Shown here: piece after piece, positions 1 through 7,833 of the stretch
How the letters are laid out: each line of letters begins with the position of its first letter
How positions within the stretch are numbered: the first letter of the stretch is position 1
Source of the DNA: Paenibacillus sp. NAIST15-1
GTDB lineage: Bacteria > Bacillota > Bacilli > Paenibacillales > Paenibacillaceae
Reading direction: 5' to 3'
Length of the DNA stretch: 64,000 bases
Assembly (NCBI RefSeq): GCF_001894745.1
Contig: NZ_BBYF01000022.1
Span: 25,131 to 89,130 of the forward strand
Notes under the pieces: generated by a model
Seen by the model: only the letters and a program-made list of their open reading frames with translations
Database searches by the model: none
What the model was told of the DNA's origin: nothing
Translations under genes and position numbers: made by a program

Positions 1-485
1 ACGGCGGACAAGGAAATATTCAGGAACTGAGCGATTTCCTTCATTGGCCATTCGCTTAAATAGTGCAGCATGATGGCCATTTTACTTGTCTGCTCTAAAT
101 GTTGCATGGCATTCCAAATCGTTTCTTTCGTCATATGCTGATCTAACCATGTATCGACATTATTAATAGAGGGAGAAATCGCATCTTCGTAAGGCACGGT
201 TTGTTTTTTCTTTTTTACGAAATCGAGACTTGTTCGATAAACAATGGTATATAACCAACTGCCCAATTTCGAAGGATCATCTAGGGTGTGTAGTCGACGA
301 AAGCATTTCATAAAAGCTTCTTGTGCCGCATCCTGCGCTTCATGAAAGTCCCCGATAATGCTGAAGGAAACGGATAACATAGCGTTAGAATATTGAAGCA
401 CGATCTGGCGAAAGGCATCGAAATCGCCGTTTTTAGCCTCGATTATGTATTGATGAATATCGATCTCCTGCTTATCTTTATCCAT
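1..485 (-). CDS. ECF RNA polymerase sigma factor, 3' end cut by window
   Basis: The reverse strand reads from an ATG at 485 for about 161 codons without a stop and runs off the left edge, so the C-terminus is missing. The ATG follows AAGGGGGATTAGC, a good ribosome binding site. The translation shows sigma region 2 (GDFHEAQDAAQEAFMKCFRR, then LGSWLYTIVYRTSLDFVK) and the start of region 4 (MAIMLHYLSEWPMKEIAQFL), the layout of ECF (group 4) sigma-70 factors. ECF factors direct RNA polymerase to stress or envelope promoters and are usually held by a downstream anti-sigma factor; that gene would lie outside the window. It is divergent from the TetR gene at 719. The family is certain, the regulon unknown. 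Confidence 0.9.
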   Translation of the reverse strand, partial: MDKDKQEIDIHQYIIEAKNGDFDAFRQIVLQYSNAMLSVSFSIIGDFHEAQDAAQEAFMKCFRRLHTLDDPSKLGSWLYTIVYRTSLDFVKKKKQTVPYEDAISPSINNVDTWLDQHMTKETIWNAMQHLEQTSKMAIMLHYLSEWPMKEIAQFLNISLSA

Positions 486-718
486 GCTAATCCCCCTTAT
501 ATTGAGACATACACATTCCCATGTAGACCGTTTCCACCAAATATATCATGGAAATATTGGGGAAAGTAATCAACCTGTATTTTTTCAAAGTGTGGTTAAA
601 CGCGGGGTTTTCAAGACTATAAAAGAAGTTACAAAACGGCATTGTAATATTTAGGGGATTAGTTTAATATTTTATTGACCGAATAATGAAATTATAGTCA
701 TTAAAAAGGAGGGGGATT

Positions 719-1309
719 ATGCCTAAGATTGTCACCGAGCATGAAAAACAAATGGTAAGGGAAGCGATGTACACAAAAGGGATCGAGCTGATTCGCAAAA
801 AAGGGATAAAGCGAGTGACGGTGGAGGACATCACCACAGCGGCCAACATCGGTAAAGGATCCTTTTATTCCTACTACCATTCCAAAGAAGAACTCCTTTA
901 TACGATTATCAAACAGAACGAGAATCGAATGTTTGAGAGAGTAGAGTCCATTCTATCTGAAAAGGTAAATGTGAAAGAGAAGATTGTAAAGGCATTGAAG
1001 GAGATTTATCTGGCGGCGGATAGTATAGTTCACTACGTGTCTCCATCGGATTTCGAGTATCTGCTTCGCAAGCTTCCGGATGAGGTGTCCGACTGGGAGG
1101 CATTGAAATCAAATGACTATTTTAGCAGGACACTATCGCTTTGCAGCATTGATGAATCAGAATGCGAGATGGATGTGCTAGCTTATTTAATGAATGCACT
1201 CCATTATATCGGTTCGGCAGATATAACTTTTGGTGAGCGGGGTAAAGAGAAGGCACTGGATATACTCGTGCATTCTATTGCTGATTACATGGCCGGGGAA
1301 GCCAGGTAA
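719..1309 (+). CDS. TetR/AcrR family transcriptional regulator
   Basis: A 196-residue protein starting at ATG 719 after AAGGAGGGGGATT. The N-terminal helix-turn-helix (about residues 33-60, VTVEDITTAANIGKGSFYSY followed by HSKEELL) is the typical TetR DNA-binding domain, and the C-terminal 130 residues form the variable ligand/dimerisation domain. TetR proteins normally repress their own or adjacent genes and release DNA on ligand binding. The next gene on the same strand, a membrane-anchored hydrolase at 1403, is 93 bp away and is the obvious candidate for co-transcription or control. The ligand cannot be inferred. Confidence 0.9.
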   Translation: MPKIVTEHEKQMVREAMYTKGIELIRKKGIKRVTVEDITTAANIGKGSFYSYYHSKEELLYTIIKQNENRMFERVESILSEKVNVKEKIVKALKEIYLAADSIVHYVSPSDFEYLLRKLPDEVSDWEALKSNDYFSRTLSLCSIDESECEMDVLAYLMNALHYIGSADITFGERGKEKALDILVHSIADYMAGEAR

Positions 1310-1402
1310 TGAGAGAATTCGAAAAGACTGTAGACCGTCATATGGGATTGTCCACAATGGTTTCGAGCAGAGGCAAGGTCATATCGATTATCGGAGGCAG
1401 CT

Positions 1403-2509
1403 ATGATCATATTATTGAGCGTTATTTTAGGCGGACTGCTTATCATGTTAGGAACGGCTTGCTTGGTTCTGCTTGTCCAGTACAAGAAAAAGAAGAAGGC
1501 CAATCAAATTCGGATTGCTCCCACGAGTAATGGCATTGATTGTAGGGAGTTCGTAACGATCGGCGGAATTTCGCAATATTTGCATCACCGGGGCGAGGAC
1601 GTTGACAATCCTGTGATGTTATTTTTGCACGGTGGACCGGGGGAGCCGATACTGCCATTTGCCCAAGAGTTTCAGATCCCATGGGAGAAGCACGTTACAG
1701 TTGTGCACTGGGATCAAAGGAACTGTGGCAAGACCTATTTCAACAATGATCCGAAACAAGTCACGCCGACAACCAAGGTTGATCGTATCGTTCAGGACAC
1801 TTATGAGGTTGTACAGTATTTAAAAAATAAGTACAGCAAAGAGAAGATTATCATTTTGGGACATTCATGGGGATCGGTACTAGGTAGCCTGTTCACTAAA
1901 AAATACCCTGAGCTTGTACAGGCTTATATCGGTGTCGGGCAGATTGTCAATATGATTGATAATGAACGTGTCGGTTACGAAAAAGTACTAGAGTCGGCAA
2001 AAGAAGCGGGCAACGAAAACGATGTTCGAGCTTTACTTCGTTTGAAGCCCTACCCTCCAAATACATTTGATGGTGAAATGATTAGGAAGCTTAAAAAGGT
2101 TCGTAAATTTCAAAGTAAATATAAGTTAGCGGCTGGCCCAACAATTGAGTTGATTGGCAATGCTTTAAGCTCTCCGTTTTATACATTCAAGGATATGCGC
2201 TATTTCTTTATCTCTGGGGCATTTGGAGATGGACAACGTCATATTTGGAAGTATTTAATGGAGTCGTTCGATTTGGCGTCGATGGGTGCTGTATTCGAAG
2301 TCCCTGTTTTTTATATACATGGCGAGCGGGACTGGCAAACACCTTATCCGCTGGCACGGGAATTCTATTCGACCATTAAAGCACCGCTCAAGCAATTTTA
2401 CTCCATTCCGGATGCGGGGCATATTGCCATGCTTGAACGAAAGGAGATATTCAACGAGGCGTTATTTGATATTTTGGAGCGAGCGAATAGTATGGTGACG
2501 ACGAAGTAA
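1403..2509 (+). CDS. Membrane-anchored alpha/beta hydrolase, S33 prolyl aminopeptidase-like
   Basis: A 368-residue protein from ATG 1403 (preceded by GGAGGCAGCT). Residues 1-27 are one hydrophobic segment followed by a lysine run, suggesting an N-terminal signal anchor. The S33 oxyanion motif HGGPG lies at about 76-80, HWDQRNCGK at 102-110, the nucleophile elbow GHSWGS at 153-158 (Ser155), and late Asp (GERDW) and His (AGHIAML) complete a catalytic triad. This is the layout of proline iminopeptidase-like hydrolases, though many relatives are esterases of unknown substrate. It follows a TetR gene on the same strand and may be under its control. Substrate is unknown. Confidence 0.85.
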   Translation: MIILLSVILGGLLIMLGTACLVLLVQYKKKKKANQIRIAPTSNGIDCREFVTIGGISQYLHHRGEDVDNPVMLFLHGGPGEPILPFAQEFQIPWEKHVTVVHWDQRNCGKTYFNNDPKQVTPTTKVDRIVQDTYEVVQYLKNKYSKEKIIILGHSWGSVLGSLFTKKYPELVQAYIGVGQIVNMIDNERVGYEKVLESAKEAGNENDVRALLRLKPYPPNTFDGEMIRKLKKVRKFQSKYKLAAGPTIELIGNALSSPFYTFKDMRYFFISGAFGDGQRHIWKYLMESFDLASMGAVFEVPVFYIHGERDWQTPYPLAREFYSTIKAPLKQFYSIPDAGHIAMLERKEIFNEALFDILERANSMVTTK

Positions 2510-2692
2510 GTCAAAATTACATTTCGGGAGAGATGGGTGTAACCGGCATACGAAGCAGCGGTGAAGTATATAGCTCCACCGCTTAAACGTATTGCTGCCG
2601 CGCTGCCGAGGGCAGCTCGCTATGATAGACATGACAAATCTCGCCTCATGTGTAAGGCCGTCTCGCACCTTATTCAGGTGTAGGGGAATCCG

Positions 2693-2722
2693 CCAGAGCG
2701 TTATATTGGATAGACGCTCTGG
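2693..2722. repeat. Perfect 8-bp inverted repeat between convergent genes
   Basis: CCAGAGCG (2693-2700) and CGCTCTGG (2715-2722) can form an 8-bp stem with a 14-nt loop between the hydrolase (ends 2509) and the convergent membrane protein gene (ends 2744). Neither side has a T-run, so it is not a classic intrinsic terminator. Confidence 0.4.
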
Positions 2723-2743
2723 TCAATAGGGCTGCCGGAACGA

Positions 2744-3316
2744 TTAGGCGTTGTTGGATACCTCAGCGCCGGCAATCTCTTCTTGATTTTCTTCTTTTCT
2801 TCTCCAGCCCATAATGGCCGGCCCTAGCAGTATGATACCGAACTTAGCGACCTGGAAGACTACTCCGGCTGGAGACGACTCATCCTCATCGCCGACGGTC
2901 TTTCCGGTCTTGGTTGTGATCTCACCACTCGTCAGGTTGATGGTATACCCGATGATGCCTTTGTATCCAGTCGTTTCCATCAAGTGTTTATCAAGGAATT
3001 CATTGACCGCACTCTTAATCTCCGCATCGCTACCAGTGAGGATGCCTGCTTTTGTCAGATCGGTCTGGAGATCTTTTTTCAATAACTCCATGCCGATGAA
3101 CAGATTAGCAGCAATGGCTACAATGCCGAGCAGGACACCGAGCGAGATCACGGTGCTTTTCTTTTTGGATACCCATAGTATAAGCAGATACAGCAATCCA
3201 GCTAAAATTAACGGGTATACCGGGACAAGATCTGACCATTGGTTAGTTACCCAGGCATAAGCGCCTCCAGCCACAATACTTGCGACCAGGGCGACGATTA
3301 CTTTGACAGCATTCAC
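2744..3316 (-). CDS. Hypothetical multi-pass membrane protein
   Basis: A 190-residue protein with four likely membrane segments: about residues 4-24, 33-49, 56-76 and near 152-168. A hydrophilic stretch of about 75 residues between segments 3 and 4 probably forms an extracytoplasmic domain. The C-terminus is charged (WRRKEENQEE). I do not recognise the family. The start codon follows GAAGTGA, a weak ribosome binding site. The gene is isolated: it converges with the S33 hydrolase and is followed upstream by more than 600 bp without a clear gene. Confidence 0.65.
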   Translation of the reverse strand: MNAVKVIVALVASIVAGGAYAWVTNQWSDLVPVYPLILAGLLYLLILWVSKKKSTVISLGVLLGIVAIAANLFIGMELLKKDLQTDLTKAGILTGSDAEIKSAVNEFLDKHLMETTGYKGIIGYTINLTSGEITTKTGKTVGDEDESSPAGVVFQVAKFGIILLGPAIMGWRRKEENQEEIAGAEVSNNA

Positions 3317-3951
3317 TTCTCATGACCCCATTTCATATCTTTTCTTTTTTAAAGCCATTCTACTACCCTAGTTCCGCATACAAAGGTATGCCATCTTTCG
3401 ATTTCCCCGATTTTTGTTCAGAAGAGATGGAGCTGCCATGAAGGATAAATTGTCCATTATCTACATCGTCTATCGGCAGTTATAACCAAATATATTACAG
3501 TCGGCGATTGAAATGAAGCCATTTATTACCACAATTTCCATACAGGACAATTTTCAAAGAAGTTTAGATAAATTCTTTTCAACATCAAGTTCATAAATAG
3601 GTATTATTTCCATTTTTGGATTGGAAATGGGGTGGTCTTTAAGTTGCGGTTGGGCTCAAAGCTGATTTGAGGTACGTGAATCTGGCGTCTGGTCATATTC
3701 CTACTAAATGATGGATGTATTGCAGTATGAAGAAGATAGGGAGGAAGGCAGCGGAAAGAGCCATGTTCATATCTCTTACATAACATGTAGCTGTCGAGAC
3801 TACACACGAGTAAGGTGGATGTGAAATGGCTCAATACAGATTTGCTACTGCTTCGTATAGTATGTCTTTAACCTAAGGGGCCAACGGGTTCCCTGTTATC
3901 ACTCAACATATAAGTTCATGCGGCAGTTGATGCTACAGGTACAAAGGGGAA
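3317..3951. other. Intergenic region without a convincing gene
   Basis: About 635 bp between the membrane protein start and the end of the Gfo/Idh/MocA gene. The longest reverse-strand reading frame (76 codons, 3604-3834) has no good ribosome binding site and no recognisable domain. The region is AT-rich and may hold the promoter of the 2744-3316 gene near 3317-3420. I see no RNA gene or mobile element in it. Confidence 0.5.
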
Positions 3952-4857
3952 TCATAATATCTCTAACTGTTGCGTGATATCTTCACAGATGCGATGAGTC
4001 AGCAGTGACTTCGCTCCACTGGATAGAAACTCGTCTCCGCTCTTCACACAGCTGATGAAATGGTCGATCATATCAACAAACCCGCGGCGATAGAGAACGG
4101 GAGTCCAATCCCCGAATGTGGACAGCTGTTCAGTGTTGTTGACATACGTTGTCGTATGAACGCAATTATGGACAACGATCTTCTGCTGGCACCCCATAAT
4201 TTCCAGTCGTTCTTCCGTTATTCCCGTTTGTCGGTTCATCATTGCGAGCCCAGTCGTCTTCTTGCCCACCAGGTTAAGGACTAAGTAATGCAATAAGCCA
4301 TCCTCGACCTTGCCGTTGACCGTCATCGTCTCTGGTTCGCCTACATAGTATAGCAGCGTGTCTATCACGTGGATGAAATCATCAAAAACCGTCTGCCGGA
4401 TTGGCGACAAGGGGCCGATTCGATTCTTTTGCATGAAGGCAGTTTCGATTGCCGGAATGGTTTCTTTTGCACCTTTGTACATCGGCATGAATCGACGGTT
4501 AAATCCGACCATGAGCTGCACATTATGCTGCTGAGCCAGAGAAACGATTTCCTCCGATTCATGCAGCGTATAGGCGATGGGCTTGTCTACGAATACATGA
4601 ATTCCCGCAGTGATAAGCTGACGTAATATATCCACATGCGATTCCGTTGAAGTATGTACGAAAGCGGCATCGATGTTAGATGAGATCAATTCCTGCACGG
4701 TAGAGAATTGGTTGCGAATACGATATTGCCGACCAACTTCATCGACCACTTCTTGATTGCGGCTGGCAATGGATAGTTCAATATCCGATCGGGTTCCTAG
4801 TACAGGCAAGTATGCTTTGCGTGCGATATCACCAATACCGATCATGCCGATTTTCAT
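3952..4857 (-). CDS. Gfo/Idh/MocA family NAD(P)-dependent oxidoreductase
   Basis: A 301-residue protein starting at ATG 4857 after AAGGGGGAAGCAAC. The N-terminal Rossmann fold is clear (MKIGMIGIGDIARKAYLPVL), and the family's EKP-like motif appears as DKPIAYTLHESEEIV near residue 93, followed by the second-half motif VGFNRRFMP. Members oxidise or reduce sugars, inositols, amino sugars or heme breakdown products with NAD(P). At 301 residues it is somewhat shorter than the common 340-380. The APH-like kinase gene upstream (start 5873, end 4947) is on the same strand 89 bp away, so the two may be co-transcribed. The substrate is unknown. A second, distinct member lies at 51108-52094. Confidence 0.85.
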   Translation of the reverse strand: MKIGMIGIGDIARKAYLPVLGTRSDIELSIASRNQEVVDEVGRQYRIRNQFSTVQELISSNIDAAFVHTSTESHVDILRQLITAGIHVFVDKPIAYTLHESEEIVSLAQQHNVQLMVGFNRRFMPMYKGAKETIPAIETAFMQKNRIGPLSPIRQTVFDDFIHVIDTLLYYVGEPETMTVNGKVEDGLLHYLVLNLVGKKTTGLAMMNRQTGITEERLEIMGCQQKIVVHNCVHTTTYVNNTEQLSTFGDWTPVLYRRGFVDMIDHFISCVKSGDEFLSSGAKSLLTHRICEDITQQLEIL

Positions 4858-4946
4858 GTTGCTTCCCCCTTCATATCCATAGATTCCGTTTGTTCCATTT
4901 GATTGAGTACAGTATAGCCTAAGACACAGGTTTCAGGCTATATGTT

Positions 4947-5873
4947 TTAGACTAAGCGCCCAGGAGGCTGCTCTATCCTATTCACGAGAAGCTCTAGCTC
5001 ATCCATCAAATCCGGAATCCACGCATCTGAACCTGGGATTGTATCGGTTCCGCCATAGACAAGCCATTTCAGTGTTTTTATAAGCCAGCATATCCCGCCG
5101 ACGTTCACTTGCCATTCAAGCTGATCCATCGAACAATTCTGCCCCATTGCGCTATGGAAGGCGGACAACATCTCTTCCCTAGGGACATGACTATATTCTT
5201 GAGCTTCATCAATGAGACAATGCAAGTCGCCTAAATGGGGACTTAGATACGAAATCGACCAGTCAATCGGCATAATCTGGGTCCCCTGAATGAGCAAGTT
5301 CTTCGCATGATAATCATGGTGTACAAGTGTAAGGGGCTGAGTGCGATACAGTCTCTCCAGCTGTTGCGGCAATATGTCCTGCAGTTTGCCGAGGGCAGGA
5401 TGGGCCATTAGACGAGGCGAGTGAAGGAGATCCTTCGCAAGAGCCAGGAAATCGGCAGCTGTCTCGGTGCATTGATGAATGAGACTGCTCGGAATATTCT
5501 GCTTGATATGCATTGCAGCTGTATCTCTAATCCTAGCTAACGCTCTTGCGGCTTCCAGAAAGAGCGCTGAGCTGGGGCGCTGCTCCAAATTGTACTGCCC
5601 GGCATCCTCCATAATCATGACCGCACTACGTTCCGATTCATAATATTCATAAATGCGAGGGGCTGATATGTGCAAAGGTTTCACGAGGTGACGGTAAATG
5701 GCGGCTTCTTGAGCCATTTCTTTGCCGCCCCATTTCAATATGCGAGTTTCACCTGTACGTAAAGTGATGCGATACACTTCGGATAGCGCCCACTTTCGTA
5801 AAAGTGCCCACTCGGTTACTTCAGCTAACAAAGGGATTCTGTTAGTATAGGCAGATAGACGTTCTGGAATCAT
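4947..5873 (-). CDS. Aminoglycoside phosphotransferase-fold kinase
   Basis: A 308-residue protein from ATG 5873 preceded by AGGAGGAAGCAC. The APH/choline-kinase fold is seen in the ATP-binding lysine region (TRILKWGGKEM), the catalytic loop HHDYHAKN (185-192, Asp187 as base, Asn192 for metal) and the following metal-binding Asp (PIDWS, about 204). The canonical APH HGD is HHD here. The fold includes antibiotic kinases, but also homoserine, choline, fructosamine and spore-coat kinases, so drug resistance should not be assumed. It lies upstream of, and on the same strand as, the oxidoreductase at 3952-4857, suggesting a shared small-molecule role. Confidence 0.75.
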   Translation of the reverse strand: MIPERLSAYTNRIPLLAEVTEWALLRKWALSEVYRITLRTGETRILKWGGKEMAQEAAIYRHLVKPLHISAPRIYEYYESERSAVMIMEDAGQYNLEQRPSSALFLEAARALARIRDTAAMHIKQNIPSSLIHQCTETAADFLALAKDLLHSPRLMAHPALGKLQDILPQQLERLYRTQPLTLVHHDYHAKNLLIQGTQIMPIDWSISYLSPHLGDLHCLIDEAQEYSHVPREEMLSAFHSAMGQNCSMDQLEWQVNVGGICWLIKTLKWLVYGGTDTIPGSDAWIPDLMDELELLVNRIEQPPGRLV

Positions 5874-5940
5874 GTGCTTCCTCCTGAATGATTGGGTTCA
5901 TCTTACAGAGGAGAATTTTACACGAAAACCCAAAAAAATA

Positions 5941-5969
5941 TAGACTTATAATGACCGGTTTGCTATGAT
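5941..5969 (+). promoter_or_regulatory. Predicted sigma-A promoter of the Nudix gene
   Basis: TAGACT (5941-5946), a 17-bp spacer and TATGAT (5964-5969) with an extended -10 TG at 5961-5962. The predicted start site is about 5976-5978. Confidence 0.6.
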
Positions 5970-5977
5970 GTTGAATA

Positions 5978-6008
5978 GGGTCTCGATACTTTTCGGGACC
6001 CATTTTTT
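5978..6008 (+). terminator. Intrinsic terminator at the 5' end of the Nudix transcript (possible attenuator)
   Basis: GGGTCTCG (5978-5985) pairs with CGGGACCC (5994-6001) with one G-T wobble, followed by a run of six Ts. No plus-strand gene lies upstream (the neighbour at 4947-5873 is on the other strand) and the hairpin starts at the predicted +1, so it can only act on the Nudix transcript. Confidence 0.65.
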
Positions 6009-6035
6009 GTTAATTGTGAATCGGGAGATGAAGAG

Positions 6036-6452
6036 ATGCAGGGCTATAATGTCATCATGGTTTACAATAAAGAACTCGACAAATTATTGATGTGCAAACG
6101 ATTAAAAGAACCGTACAAAGGACTAAGTAATCTAGTCGGCGGTAAAATAGAGGCTGGCGAAGCAGGAATCGAAAGTGCTTATCGAGAGCTGGCGGAAGAA
6201 ACGAGCATTTCCAAAGAGGATATCACGCTGCACCACCTGATGGACTTCACGTACCACTATCAAAAATGTTATGTGGAAGTCTATGTGGGCAAGTTGAAGC
6301 ATGACGTCGCGATTCATGGCGATGAGAATGAATTGTACTGGTCGGAGCTGACCCACGATTTCTTCGACATGACCTTGTATGCAGGAGAAGGCAATATCGG
6401 TCATATGATCGAGCAGGTGAATATGTTCAAGGATACGATATTAGGTGATTGA
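6036..6452 (+). CDS. Nudix hydrolase
   Basis: A 138-residue protein from ATG 6036 after GGGAGATGAAGAG. The Nudix box spans about residues 36-58 (GKIEAG-E-AGIESAY-RELAEETSI) and matches Gx5Ex7REUxEExGU except that the last Gly is Ser57. Family members hydrolyse nucleoside diphosphates linked to another moiety, including oxidised dNTPs, sugar nucleotides and mRNA caps, with Mg2+ bound by the box glutamates. Length and the VMVYNKELDKLLMCKR start resemble 8-oxo-dGTP diphosphatase-like proteins, but the substrate is not determined. Expression appears to require readthrough of the terminator at 5978-6008. A bidirectional terminator follows directly. Confidence 0.85.
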   Translation: MQGYNVIMVYNKELDKLLMCKRLKEPYKGLSNLVGGKIEAGEAGIESAYRELAEETSISKEDITLHHLMDFTYHYQKCYVEVYVGKLKHDVAIHGDENELYWSELTHDFFDMTLYAGEGNIGHMIEQVNMFKDTILGD

Positions 6453-6456
6453 AATG

Positions 6457-6502
6457 AAAAAGACGAAGGCAGGCGCTACATGGCGTGTTCCTTCGTCTTT
6501 TT
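6457..6502. terminator. Bidirectional intrinsic terminator
   Basis: AAAAAGACGAAGG (6457-6469) and CCTTCGTCTTTTT (6490-6502) form a long stem with A-run and T-run flanks. It serves the Nudix gene on the plus strand and the MarR gene on the minus strand. Confidence 0.85.
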
Positions 6503-6557
6503 CTATACTAGAATCCAAGCTTGTATTTGCTCCTATTCACAAAAGCTGTGCTGTGGC

Positions 6558-6995
6558 TTACATCTTGACATCGAACACATGGGATTGGAGAATCTCTAAT
6601 GCCCGCTGTATGTCCTTCAAGTCTTCTTCTGAGGAATTCTTAATTCGCTCGAAGAAACGCTCGCTAATCCGTCCAAAAGCCTCATCCATCATAGCTTGTC
6701 CAGCTTCCGAAAGTTGGATCAGCTGCTTGCGTCGATCATCCGTGGACTCTAGCTTTTCACATAGATGCTTTTCCGTTAATTTCTTCAGTTCCCGGCTCGT
6801 ATTTGGCATAGACATGTGCATGCAATCGCTAATTTGGCTTAAGGTAACAGGTTGGCTGACCGCGATATATTCCAAAATACGATATTGAACGGGTGTAATA
6901 TCCTCTGGCTTAATGTCCCTCGTTAATTCATGCGTCACTTCGTGCACGGAGGTTGTAAAGCTCACAAATTGATGAAACAGAGCTTTCTTGTCCAC
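6558..6995 (-). CDS. MarR family transcriptional regulator
   Basis: The protein has about 145 residues. I prefer the GTG at 6995 (AGAGGTG then a 6-nt spacer) over the in-frame GTG at 7004. The winged-helix core VQYRILEYIAVSQPVTLSQI followed by NTSRELKKLTEKHLCEKLES and DRRKQLIQLSEAGQ is the MarR signature, including the DxRxxxLxLTxxG wing. MarR dimers bind short palindromes and release them on sensing phenolics, oxidants or metals. It is divergent from the NAD(P)H oxidoreductase at 7120, and palindromes between them (7045-7062 and 7083-7106) are fitting operators. Oxidant- or quinone-responsive control of the reductase is a reasonable inference. Confidence 0.9.
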   Translation of the reverse strand: MDKKALFHQFVSFTTSVHEVTHELTRDIKPEDITPVQYRILEYIAVSQPVTLSQISDCMHMSMPNTSRELKKLTEKHLCEKLESTDDRRKQLIQLSEAGQAMMDEAFGRISERFFERIKNSSEEDLKDIQRALEILQSHVFDVKM

Positions 6996-7044
6996 AAAAA
7001 TCACCTCTTACCAGAACACGATAACAAATCAATTATCAATAAAC

Positions 7045-7062
7045 AATTATCATTTGACAACT
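7045..7062. promoter_or_regulatory. Second, imperfect MarR operator
   Basis: The 18-mer here matches the core of the perfect palindrome at 7086-7103 at 14 of 18 positions. It overlaps TTGACA at 7054-7059, which with TATCTT (7078-7083, 18-bp spacer) may be the promoter of the reductase gene. Confidence 0.5.
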
Positions 7063-7082
7063 ATATGGGTAGGTTGGTATCT

Positions 7083-7106
7083 TTTAGTTATCAAATGATA
7101 ACTAAA
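7083..7106. promoter_or_regulatory. Candidate MarR operator, 11-bp-arm palindrome
   Basis: TTTAGTTATCA (7083-7093) and TGATAACTAAA (7096-7106) are perfect inverted copies separated by 2 bp. The site sits just downstream of the predicted -10, 14 bp before the reductase start codon, in the intergenic space between the MarR gene and the divergent oxidoreductase. Confidence 0.65.
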
Positions 7107-7119
7107 TGGCGGTGGGAAG

Positions 7120-7707
7120 ATGAAGGTGTTAATCGTATATACGCATCCGAATCATAGTAGTTTGAGTTACGCCTTTTTACAACAAATCATACAAGGGTGT
7201 ACAGAGAATAAGAACGTGGAAGAAATTCAGGTTCTTGATTTATATGAGGAGGACTTCGATCCAGTACTTGTGTTCCACAAGACGAAGCGGAGGAGAGATA
7301 TGCACCTCGATCCGACCCTGGAGAAGTATCGTGAGCAGATACGCTGGGCGGATAAGTTGGTGTTTGTGTATCCGATCTGGTGGCTGCGTCCGCCTGCGAT
7401 GCTGCTCGGCTACATTGATCAGTTATTTGCTTCTGACTTCGCCTATCGAGACAACGGAGGCTTGCTGCCTGAAGGGCTACTGAAAGGGAAATCGGTTGTT
7501 TGTATATCTACAATGAAGGGTCCTACCCTGTATCCATTTTTCTTTTATCGCAATGTGCATAAAGTGTTGATGAAAAGGGCTTTGTTTCAGTATGTAGGTA
7601 TCAAAAAAGTGAAGTTCTTTGAATTCGGGAACATGGAAAGTCCGAAGGGCAAGCACGACAGAAAATCAATTAATATTTACAATTATTTCAAATTTATGTA
7701 TCATTAA
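7120..7707 (+). CDS. NAD(P)H-dependent flavodoxin-fold oxidoreductase (NQO1/MdaB-like)
   Basis: A 195-residue protein from ATG 7120 after GGTGGGAAG. The start MKVLIVYTHPNHSSLSYAFL is the FMN/FAD phosphate-binding loop of the flavodoxin_2 family. ADKLVFVYPIWWLRPPAMLL followed by GYIDQLF is the family's conserved substrate and NAD(P)H region. Such enzymes carry out two-electron reduction of quinones, nitro- or azo-compounds and protect against electrophile stress. It is divergent from a MarR gene with two palindromes between them, a common arrangement for quinone-inducible reductases. The substrate range is inferred from the family. Confidence 0.88.
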   Translation: MKVLIVYTHPNHSSLSYAFLQQIIQGCTENKNVEEIQVLDLYEEDFDPVLVFHKTKRRRDMHLDPTLEKYREQIRWADKLVFVYPIWWLRPPAMLLGYIDQLFASDFAYRDNGGLLPEGLLKGKSVVCISTMKGPTLYPFFFYRNVHKVLMKRALFQYVGIKKVKFFEFGNMESPKGKHDRKSINIYNYFKFMYH

Positions 7708-7833
7708 ACACCTGAGCAGGGTTCATATTGTTGAGGATGACGAATAAATTATAAGTTTTGAATGTCTCCTTACAGACGGATCTAGTGTTGAAATTCACCG
7801 CTGTAAGCCATAAATGGGGAGGGTTCAATTCTT

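Noticed and set aside
3604..3834. 76-codon minus-strand ORF
   Set aside because: No ribosome binding site, domain or conserved pattern, in an AT-rich gap.
4947..5873. Antibiotic resistance call for the APH-fold protein
   Set aside because: The kinase fold is shared with many metabolic enzymes and there is no resistance context, so no drug is assigned.
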